Source of the DNA: Lentzea albidocapillata
Lineage (GTDB): Bacteria; Actinomycetota; Actinomycetes; Mycobacteriales; Pseudonocardiaceae
Assembly (NCBI RefSeq): GCF_000719115.1
Contig: NZ_JOEA01000017.1
Span: 62,001 to 126,000, forward strand
Length of the DNA: 64,000 nt
Direction: 5' to 3'
The notes under the pieces were generated by a model. It worked only from the letters and a program-made list of their open reading frames with translations, ran no database searches and was not told the DNA's origin. The translations under genes were made by a program, and so were the position numbers. Positions 58,001 through 64,000 of this stretch are shown piece by piece (position 1 is the stretch's first letter; each line of letters starts with the position of its first letter).

Positions 58001-59191
58001 ATGGGGCGGAACTGGTACCTGCTGTGGAGCGGTAGCGCCATCTCGGCGCTGGGGGACGGCATCTTCCTGGCGGCACTTCCGTTGCTCGCCACTACCATCA
58101 CCCAGGATCCGAAGCTGATCGCCGGCGTCAGCTTCTTCGGCGCGCTGCCCTGGCTGCTGGCCGCGCTTCCGGCCGGCGCGGCGGCTGACCGGTACGACGG
58201 CAGGCGCCTTCTCCTGGCGGCGTTGTGGGTTCAGTGCGCGCTCATGGCCTTGCTTGCCATGTTTCACAGCGCGCACATCGCGTTTCTGTACGGCATGGCC
58301 TTTCTGATCGGTACGGCCGAGAACGTGCCACGGGCCGTGGGGCAGCCGCTCATCAAGGCCACTGTGGAGAACCATCTGCTGGAGCGCGCGAACGGCAGGC
58401 TGTTCGCGTCGCAGGCTGTGGCGCTGCAGTTCGTTGGGCCGCCGCTGGGTGGGCTGCTGTTCGTGATCGCTGTGCCTGCACCGTTCTGGGTCAACGCGCT
58501 GACGTTCGCCGTCGCGGCGTTGCTGGTCAGCAGGATGCGTACGGAACGCAAAGTGCCTACGGCCAGGCCTAAAGCCAGGGAAGGCTTGCGGTGGCTGATG
58601 GAGCACAAAGCGTTGAGGACCATCACGGTCGTGTCGGCTACTACGAACCTGTGCATCGCGATGACCATGGCGACGCTGGTGTTGTTCGCCCAGCAACGGC
58701 TCGGGCTGAGCGGCGCGGGGTTCGGCGCTTTTCTGGCCACGCTTGCGTGTGGTGGTGTCGCGGGTGGGCTGCTCGCCGAACGGTTGCTCGCTAGGTACCG
58801 GAACACGGTCACCGCGACTGTGGTGCTGATTCCGTTGATGTGGCTGGGAATCGTCACGGTCGCCCACGACCTCGTCACGGTCGCGGCGTTCGCGGTGGTG
58901 AGTTCGTTCTGCACTGCGGTGTGGGGTGTGGCGACGTCGAGCTTCAGGCAGCGTGTGGTGCCGACGGAACTGCTCGGCCGCGTCAGCAGCGCGCAGACGC
59001 TGATCACCTGGGGTGTTCAGCCGGTCGGCGCGCTGCTGGGCGGGCTGACAGCGGACTACTTCGGACTGCTGGCGCCCTGGTACGTCGCAGTGACGCTGCG
59101 CACCGCGGTGGGACTCCTCAGCCTGAAGTCACTGCGCACGCACGTGCGGGTGTCGAGCGAAGAGAAGGCTACTTCTTGGCCGCGGCCTTGA
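58001..59191 (+). CDS. MFS drug-efflux-like transporter
   Basis: A 396-residue permease with about eleven to twelve helices, of the actinobacterial MFS_3/enterobactin-exporter-like type: NWYLLWSGSAISALGDGIF at the start, PAGAAADRYDGRRLLLAA in loop 2-3 and LLGRVSSAQTLITWG late. ATG 58001 is taken as homologous start; an in-frame TTG at 57929 would add 24 unlikely residues. It overlaps the convergent ricin-lectin gene by 23 bases. Confidence 0.88.
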   Translation: MGRNWYLLWSGSAISALGDGIFLAALPLLATTITQDPKLIAGVSFFGALPWLLAALPAGAAADRYDGRRLLLAALWVQCALMALLAMFHSAHIAFLYGMAFLIGTAENVPRAVGQPLIKATVENHLLERANGRLFASQAVALQFVGPPLGGLLFVIAVPAPFWVNALTFAVAALLVSRMRTERKVPTARPKAREGLRWLMEHKALRTITVVSATTNLCIAMTMATLVLFAQQRLGLSGAGFGAFLATLACGGVAGGLLAERLLARYRNTVTATVVLIPLMWLGIVTVAHDLVTVAAFAVVSSFCTAVWGVATSSFRQRVVPTELLGRVSSAQTLITWGVQPVGALLGGLTADYFGLLAPWYVAVTLRTAVGLLSLKSLRTHVRVSSEEKATSWPRP

Positions 59192-60074
59192 ACGTCCACT
59201 GGGCGGCGGAGCCGGAACAGGACGCCGCGGTCACCTTGCCGGACGCGTCCCGGTAGCACTTGGTGTTGTACTGCATGTCCGAGATCGTCTTGTTCGGGTT
59301 GATCGACCACTGCTGGGCCGGGCCGCCGTCGCACTTCCTCAGCAGCACCTTGCCCGAGGACAGCGTGGTGCACTGCTGCGGCGAGCCCTGCTCCATGAAC
59401 GCGCCGTGGAACTTGAACCGCTGCTTCTCGGAACCGTTGCAGGTCGCCGTGGTCAGCTGGGCCCCCGACGCGCCGCCCTGCAGGCACTTGCCGGTCGAGA
59501 CGTTCTTGTACTCGCCGTTGGTGGTCTTGGGCTTCGCGCCGCCGTAACACTCGCCGGTCGCGGTGTCGAAGATCGGCGTCGGGTCCACCTGCAGGTTCGA
59601 CGGCGGGTTGATGATGGTCTCCTCCATCACCGGCTTGCCGTCGTCGTGGTAGTTCGTCAGCGCGTCCTCACAGTCGATCGCGTTCATGGCGTTGCCGCCC
59701 TTGCCGCCGACCCACGCGTCGAAGTGCCACAGCTTCGGCCCGCCGTTGGGGCCGTTGCCGTTCCAGTCCTGCTCGCAGGAGGAACAGGAGTCCTCCATGA
59801 TGAAGTACTTCTTGACCCGCGGAAAATAGATCTTCGTGCCCGGCTTGGCCTCTTTGCTGGACGTCGCGAACGTGATCGGGTCCGACCACGTGCCCTTTCC
59901 GCCGGCCGTGTCGTGGATCTGCGGATAGGCGATGCCACCACCGGGCGGCGTGTTGTCGTACCAGCCGTAGAAGGTCCAGAAGACCTGTTGGGATGCTGCG
60001 TTCGCCGGTGTCGAAACGACCAAACCGGACATTGCAAGCACAATGCCTGCCGCCAAAGACAGGACGCGTTTCAT
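59169..60074 (-). CDS. Secreted protein with N-terminal barwin/3D-like domain and C-terminal ricin-type lectin
   Basis: A 301-residue exported protein. The signal peptide is about 1-26 (ending ANA). Residues about 30-165 contain FYGWYDNTPPGGGIAYP, SDPITFAT, PGTKIYFPRVKKYFIMEDSC and a DW tail, resembling double-psi beta-barrel domains of secreted actinobacterial and fungal proteins. Residues 185-300 hold ricin B repeats: TGKCLQGG, QRFKFHG, QQCTTL, AQQWSINP, CYRDASG, AQWTF. A carbohydrate- or wall-binding role is likely, with the first domain of unproven activity. ATG 60074 has GGAGG 5 bases upstream. Confidence 0.85.
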   Translation of the reverse strand: MKRVLSLAAGIVLAMSGLVVSTPANAASQQVFWTFYGWYDNTPPGGGIAYPQIHDTAGGKGTWSDPITFATSSKEAKPGTKIYFPRVKKYFIMEDSCSSCEQDWNGNGPNGGPKLWHFDAWVGGKGGNAMNAIDCEDALTNYHDDGKPVMEETIINPPSNLQVDPTPIFDTATGECYGGAKPKTTNGEYKNVSTGKCLQGGASGAQLTTATCNGSEKQRFKFHGAFMEQGSPQQCTTLSSGKVLLRKCDGGPAQQWSINPNKTISDMQYNTKCYRDASGKVTAASCSGSAAQWTFKAAAKK

Positions 60075-60088
60075 GCGGGCCTCCGCAA

Positions 60089-60128
60089 ACCGGTGGACTC
60101 AGGCGGCGTGAATGCAGAGTCCACCGGT
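60089..60128 (-). other. 12-bp hairpin just upstream of the ricin-lectin ribosome site
   Basis: ACCGGTGGACTC (60089-60100) and GAGTCCACCGGT (60117-60128) form a perfect 12-bp stem with a 16-base loop. It lies 27 bases after the cysG stop and 15 bases before the lectin ATG. It can be the cysG terminator or a 5' stabilising/regulatory hairpin of the lectin mRNA. Confidence 0.65.
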
Positions 60129-60154
60129 AGCGCGGCTTTTGTAAAGAAACTTAT

Positions 60155-61363
60155 CTAACTATTTGCGGAAGCAAGGCCCGCGACCGGACCCACCACGATG
60201 ATCGCCGGCGGACGAACCTCCCAGGCCTTCACGTCCACACCCAGTGTGTCCAAAGTGGACCGGTAGACGCGCTGAGCCGCGGTGCTGCCTTCCTGGATCA
60301 CGGCGACCGGCGTCGAGCCGGGACGGCCTTCCATCAACGCCGAAGCGAACGCACCGGCCCGTTCGACCGCCATCATCAGCACGACGGTGCCACGAAGGCG
60401 TGCGATCGCGGACCAGTCAACGAGAGAGCGCGGGTCGTCCGGCGCGACGTGACCGGAGACGACGACGACCTCGTGCGCCACTCCTCGGTGCGTTACCGGC
60501 ACACCGGCCAATGCGGGCACACCGAACGCCGACGTCACGCCCGGTACGACGGTCACCGGGATTCCGGCCTCCGCGCAGGCCAGCAGTTCCTCGAAACCGC
60601 GCCCGAAGACGTACGGGTCGCCGCCCTTGAGCCGGACGACGAACTTGCCCTCCTTGGCGCGGTCGATCAGCGTCTGGTTGATGAACTCCTGCGTCGCCGC
60701 ACGGCCGTAGGGGATCTTCGCCGCGTCCACGACCTCGACGTGCGCGGGCAGTTCCTCCAGGAGCTCACGCGGGGCGAGACGGTCCGCGACGACCACGTCC
60801 GCGTGAGCGAGCAAACGCTTGCCCTGCACGGTGATCAGTTCGGGGTCACCGGGACCGCCACCGACCAGGGCCACACCCACGGGCGGCGCGGCCTGGTCCG
60901 CGATGCGGCCGTCGCGCAACGCCGCCACAAGTCCGTCCCGCACCGAGGCCGACCGGCGGTGCTCGCCACCCGCCAGCACACCGATCAACATGCCGTCGTG
61001 CGTGCCTGTGGCCGGAGTGACGGCCGTGCCCTCGACGGCGATGTCCGCGCGCACGCAGAACACACGCTGCGAGAGCGCTTCTTCACCGATCTGCGTGTTC
61101 ACCTCGACGTTGGACGTGCACGCCACCACGTACCACGCGCCCTCGACGTCACCGGCCTCGAAACGCCTCTCGTGCCACGTCAGCTCTCCCGCGTCGACCA
61201 TGCCCTGCACGGCGGGGGTGACGGACGGCGACACGAGCTCGACGACGGCGCCGGACGCGATCAGGCGAGGTAGACGGCGCTGCGCGACCGTGCCTCCGCC
61301 GACCACGAGGACGCGCCGGCCCCGGAGGTCGAGGCCGGCCAGGTAGTGCTGTTCAAAGGGCAT
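60155..61363 (-). CDS. cysG: Siroheme synthase/uroporphyrinogen-III C-methyltransferase (CysG-like)
   Basis: A 402-residue two-domain enzyme of siroheme or cobalamin synthesis. The N-terminal Rossmann domain (about 1-150, VLVVGGGTVAQRRLPRL) is the precorrin-2 dehydrogenase/ferrochelatase part. The C-terminal part (about 160-400, VALVGGGPGDPELITVQGKRLL, RLKGGDPYVFGRG) is the SAM-dependent uroporphyrinogen-III methyltransferase. It is shorter than E. coli CysG (457 aa) because the dimerisation segment between the domains is reduced. ATG 61363 is preferred; starts at 61375 and 61381 are possible. Confidence 0.93.
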   Translation of the reverse strand: MPFEQHYLAGLDLRGRRVLVVGGGTVAQRRLPRLIASGAVVELVSPSVTPAVQGMVDAGELTWHERRFEAGDVEGAWYVVACTSNVEVNTQIGEEALSQRVFCVRADIAVEGTAVTPATGTHDGMLIGVLAGGEHRRSASVRDGLVAALRDGRIADQAAPPVGVALVGGGPGDPELITVQGKRLLAHADVVVADRLAPRELLEELPAHVEVVDAAKIPYGRAATQEFINQTLIDRAKEGKFVVRLKGGDPYVFGRGFEELLACAEAGIPVTVVPGVTSAFGVPALAGVPVTHRGVAHEVVVVSGHVAPDDPRSLVDWSAIARLRGTVVLMMAVERAGAFASALMEGRPGSTPVAVIQEGSTAAQRVYRSTLDTLGVDVKAWEVRPPAIIVVGPVAGLASANS

Positions 61364-61414
61364 GCGTAGAAGCATCCACACCGGACACGCCGTGTCCAGC
61401 CGAAGGGAACATGG

Positions 61415-62128
61415 TCACACGGACAACAGCTCGAAAGAGGTGGCCAGCACCCCTCCGAAGCGCTGCCCCACCGCTTCTGCCATCGAACGGAGGAACGGCT
61501 CCGGGTCGGCCATGTCGCCGCTCAACGCCTCCAGGTACGCCTTGTGCGCACGCAGAGAGGCCACCGAGGCGTCGAACGAGTCGGTGATGTCCACGGCGTG
61601 CGTCGACAACGGCGAGGACGCCGCCGCCACGTACTTCACGCCTTCCCACTTCTCCAGTCCGAGCTCCGGGAAGATCCACCGGTTGCCCGCGTCCCTGACC
61701 GCGTCGACGGCGGCGCGTCCGACGGCGATGTGGTCCGCCATGTTCAGGCCGCCGCCGGGCCAGGTCTCGCGGTAGTTGCCGGTGATCACGAACTCCGGCC
61801 GGTGGCGGCGGATGGCGGCCGTGATGTCGCGCCGCAACGGGATGCCGTACTCGATGGTGCCGTCCGGGTGGTCCAGGAACTCGACCTCGGTCACGCCGAC
61901 GGCCGCACAGGACGCGATCTGCTCCTCGACCCGCAACGGCGCGCAGGCAGCCGGTTCCATCGAGTCGATGCCGTTCTCACCACGGCACGCGAGCAGGTAT
62001 TTGATGTTCTTGCCTTGGGCGGTCCAACGCGCGATGGCGCCCGCACCGCCGTACTCCATGTCATCAGGGTGAGCGACGACGACCAGCGCGCTCGACCAGT
62101 CTTCCGGCACAGCTTCCAGATCAGCCAT
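61415..62128 (-). CDS. PIG-L family deacetylase
   Basis: A 237-residue zinc-dependent N-acetylglucosamine-type deacetylase of the LmbE/MshB family. The metal motif is VVVAHPDDMEYGG (AHPDD), with VEFLDHPDGTIEYG and the later NMADHIAVG Zn histidine. Mycothiol biosynthesis (MshB) and bacillithiol genes are members, but other PIG-L proteins act on sugars or antibiotics. ATG 62128 is chosen over the longer frame from 62167. Confidence 0.9.
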   Translation of the reverse strand: MADLEAVPEDWSSALVVVAHPDDMEYGGAGAIARWTAQGKNIKYLLACRGENGIDSMEPAACAPLRVEEQIASCAAVGVTEVEFLDHPDGTIEYGIPLRRDITAAIRRHRPEFVITGNYRETWPGGGLNMADHIAVGRAAVDAVRDAGNRWIFPELGLEKWEGVKYVAAASSPLSTHAVDITDSFDASVASLRAHKAYLEALSGDMADPEPFLRSMAEAVGQRFGGVLATSFELLSV

Positions 62129-62173
62129 GCATGCAGGGTGCGCGCCGGAGCACACACCCTGCAACACGACGGC

Positions 62174-62950
62174 TTAGAGCTGAGCGGTGATCACCGAGTG
62201 GTACGAGGCGATGCGGCCGTACACGCCGGGGTAGCCGGCGGCGGCACAGCCGCGGCCCCACGAGGTGTCACCGATGAGCTTGCCACCGAACACCAGCGGG
62301 CCACCGGAGTCACCCTGGCAGGTGTCGGTGCCACCCTGCGGGAAGCCCGCGCACACCATGGAGGTGTTGCTGTACTGCGAGTACGCGGACTTGCAGGTCG
62401 CGTCCGAGGTCAGCGGCACGTTGGCCTTGAGCAGGTAGCGCGAGGCGGAACCACCGGAGGAGGTGGTGCCCCAGCCGAGGATCAGCGCCGAGTTGCCCGC
62501 CGCGTAGAGCGCGGTGTCCTGCGGCGTAGCCAGCGGCAGCGTGGCCGAGTTGAGGTTGCGGTCCAGCGTCAGCACGGCGACGTCGTACCCGGAAGTCGCG
62601 GTGCGGTAGCTCGGGTGGACCCAGATGCGGGTGACGTTCACGACCGTGCCCGCGGTGCTCTGCTTGTCGTCACGTCCGTGCACGACACGCGTGCTGGATG
62701 CCGAACGACCGGACACGCAGTGGGCGGCCGTGACGACCTTGTTGGCCTTCACCAGCGTTCCGCCGCAGAACTGCGATCCGGACGTGGACGCCAGGTAGAC
62801 GACCCACGGGTACGTCGCGGTGCTTGCCCGCGTGCCACCGACGATCATCGGCGACACGTCGCCGGCGTTGGCTGCGGGGGCGACGAAGAAGATGCTCGCG
62901 AGAGCGGACACCACGACGGACACGATCAGGCGATGCAGGGTTTTCGCCAT
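62174..62950 (-). CDS. Secreted trypsin-like serine protease (S1)
   Basis: A 258-residue S1 protease. The signal peptide is 1-29, a six-residue propeptide follows, and the mature N-terminus is IVGGTRAS (from I36). The triad is His in VTAAHC, Asp in YDVAVLTL and Ser in TCQGDSGGPL. The Asp six residues before the catalytic Ser (GGTDTCQGDS) gives trypsin-like Arg/Lys specificity. Close in size to Streptomyces griseus trypsin. It is followed by the PIG-L gene and preceded by a large hairpin and a secreted metalloprotease gene. Confidence 0.96.
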   Translation of the reverse strand: MAKTLHRLIVSVVVSALASIFFVAPAANAGDVSPMIVGGTRASTATYPWVVYLASTSGSQFCGGTLVKANKVVTAAHCVSGRSASSTRVVHGRDDKQSTAGTVVNVTRIWVHPSYRTATSGYDVAVLTLDRNLNSATLPLATPQDTALYAAGNSALILGWGTTSSGGSASRYLLKANVPLTSDATCKSAYSQYSNTSMVCAGFPQGGTDTCQGDSGGPLVFGGKLIGDTSWGRGCAAAGYPGVYGRIASYHSVITAQL

Positions 62951-62968
62951 GTTGCCAGTCCTTCCCTA

Positions 62969-63013
62969 TGACGCTGTGTGTGCAGGGTGTGAAGCACGGC
63001 ACACACAGCGTCA
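62969..63013 (-). other. 15-bp hairpin upstream of the trypsin-like protease gene
   Basis: TGACGCTGTGTGTGC (62969-62983) and GCACACACAGCGTCA (62999-63013) form a perfect 15-bp stem with a 15-base loop. It lies 60 bases after the metalloprotease stop and 18 bases before the protease ATG. The RNA then runs TAGGGAAGGACTGG, carrying the Shine-Dalgarno and no T-tract. Confidence 0.65.
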
Positions 63014-63073
63014 AGGGCGGAGAATCGGCGGCATAACCGCCATTAGTCGGTCATGTCCGACTTCACTGTTGAC

Positions 63074-64000
63074 TCAACCGATGCCACGCGCCGTGAAAGC
63101 CGCCTGGACCGATGCGGCGTCCGTGTCGCCGTACAGCTTCTTGGCCGCCGCGACGGTCGCTGCTGCGGCTGCCTTGAAGTCGGTCGACGGCGAGTACGAG
63201 AACTGCGCCTCCAGCACGATCGTCGCGGACTTGTCGCGGCCGAACTTCTGGTAGATGTCCCACAACGCCCGCGACCAGATCTGACCGTCGAAGTGCACCT
63301 GGCCCTTGCGGTCGGCGTACTTCAGGTCGGTGTCGGTGCGACGCAGGCAGTGCGGCGTCTCGGTCGTGTAGGCCGTGGCATCCCAGTCCATGATGCAGGC
63401 CAACGGGGTCGTGGCCGTGTCCTGGGCGTCCGCGGAAGACATGATCAACGCCCACCAGTCGCCGAAGCCCTCACCGATCGAGCCACTCTCGACGGTGGAG
63501 CCGAAACCGGGCACCTGGGCGTCCTGGATCGCGTGGCCGAGTTCGTGCCACACCACCTCGACGTCCTCGGCGTCGTCCACCCCGCCCGTGCCGAACGTGA
63601 TCTGGTCCTTGTTCGGGTCGTAGAACGAGTTGTCCTCTTTCAGGCCGAGCGTGGTGATCTTCTGGGCCTCGTTGTTGATGTTCTTGAAACCGAGGCTCTG
63701 GATGTACCGCTGCGCCTCTGTCACGCCCCAGTAGACGTTGACCTGCTCGAAGAGGTCGTTCGCGCGGGTGTACTCGAACTTGTTGTCGCTGTTGTACGCG
63801 AGCTTGCTCTTGGCACCGGTCAGCTGGGCGTAGCTGCCCCTGAGGTAGCCGGAACCGTCCAGGTTGGACAACGTGACCGACCTGTACGCGGCGGCGGGCA
63901 CGGCCGAGTCGGCGTCGTCGCCGTCCTTCAGGTTCTGGTTCTGCTGCGACGACACGGGGTTCGGGCTGAACACCTTGCCGGTGCCGTCCGCGTGCTTGAC
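63074..64000 (-). CDS. Secreted metallopeptidase with HELGH motif (fungalysin/M36- or M4-like), 5' end outside window
   Basis: The frame is open to the right edge; 308 residues are visible. A thermolysin-type zinc site HELGH (152-156 of the visible part) and a third ligand in EGFGD (E177) mark the gluzincin clan. The HAIQDAQVPGFGSTVESGSIGEGFGDWWA stretch (location about 156-184) is closest in style to M36 fungalysin. The visible N-terminal part contains the DGTGKVFSPNPVSS region usually lying after the propeptide. The TAYTTETPHC segment carries extra cysteines. The start and signal peptide are beyond 64000. Confidence 0.85.
   Translation of the reverse strand, partial: VKHADGTGKVFSPNPVSSQQNQNLKDGDDADSAVPAAAYRSVTLSNLDGSGYLRGSYAQLTGAKSKLAYNSDNKFEYTRANDLFEQVNVYWGVTEAQRYIQSLGFKNINNEAQKITTLGLKEDNSFYDPNKDQITFGTGGVDDAEDVEVVWHELGHAIQDAQVPGFGSTVESGSIGEGFGDWWALIMSSADAQDTATTPLACIMDWDATAYTTETPHCLRRTDTDLKYADRKGQVHFDGQIWSRALWDIYQKFGRDKSATIVLEAQFSYSPSTDFKAAAAATVAAAKKLYGDTDAASVQAAFTARGIG

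Overview
This window is high-GC chromosomal DNA from a filamentous actinomycete. Many starts are GTG, stop/start overlaps of the GTGA or ATGA type are common, and there is a SARP/AfsR regulator, a ThyX thymidylate synthase, a RIO1-like kinase and many secreted enzymes. The conserved blocks rimP-nusA-ylxR-infB-ylxP-rbfA-nrnA, truB-ribF-rpsO-pnp and thyX-dapA-rnj fit Pseudonocardiales (Lentzea/Saccharothrix-like) or a close relative. That placement is inference from gene content, not from a marker search.

Layout. 1-3943: tail of a nitroreductase-like gene, a secreted phospholipase A2, ftsK and a PlsC-type acyltransferase. 3840-8952: a membrane protein, an AfsR-type SARP with a divergent SAM methyltransferase, and an orphan atpB homologue without the rest of an atp operon. 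8977-15267: a minus-strand block (thyX, ACT protein, Ser/Thr kinase, lipoprotein, TIGR03085 protein, dapA, rnj). 15336-22954: small regulatory and stress genes (HicB-like/DUF4097 pair, SUKH protein, AKR-TetR operon divergent from an ArsR/SRPBCC pair, VTT membrane protein, GNAT, AlkZ/YcaQ-type glycosylase).

22988-43139 is the conserved housekeeping core, almost all on the minus strand. It holds the TPR protein, dapB, M16 peptidase, pnp, rpsO, an XRE regulator, ribF, truB, an MFS and a MATE exporter, a ROK regulator, nrnA, rbfA, ylxP, infB, ylxR, nusA and rimP, followed by a divergent lipoprotein/DUF4439 pair. 43143-55541 is mixed accessory and housekeeping (PLP enzyme, hotdog protein, glycosyltransferase, acyltransferase, YjbQ, membrane proteins, proS, VOC, GNAT, methyltransferase, yaaA, RIO kinase). 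55591-64000 has a DEAD-box helicase, a degenerate tandem-repeat array, an MFS pump, then a secretome-rich stretch (ricin-lectin protein, trypsin-like protease, HELGH metalloprotease) interleaved with cysG and a PIG-L deacetylase.

How the genes fit together: ribosome assembly, translation initiation and RNA decay genes (rpsO, pnp, rnj, infB, rbfA, rimP, nusA, DEAD-box helicase) dominate the centre. dapA and dapB supply the diaminopimelate pathway from two separate operons. Several non-coding signals stand out: 11-bp-phased heptamers between the SARP and the methyltransferase gene; a nested hairpin that buries the ribosome binding site of the orphan atpB; twin inverted operators around a promoter at 48.2 kb; palindromes in the AKR/ArsR divergent region; and a six-copy, about 95-bp repeat array after the helicase gene. 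I saw no tRNA, rRNA, CRISPR array, insertion sequence or prophage.
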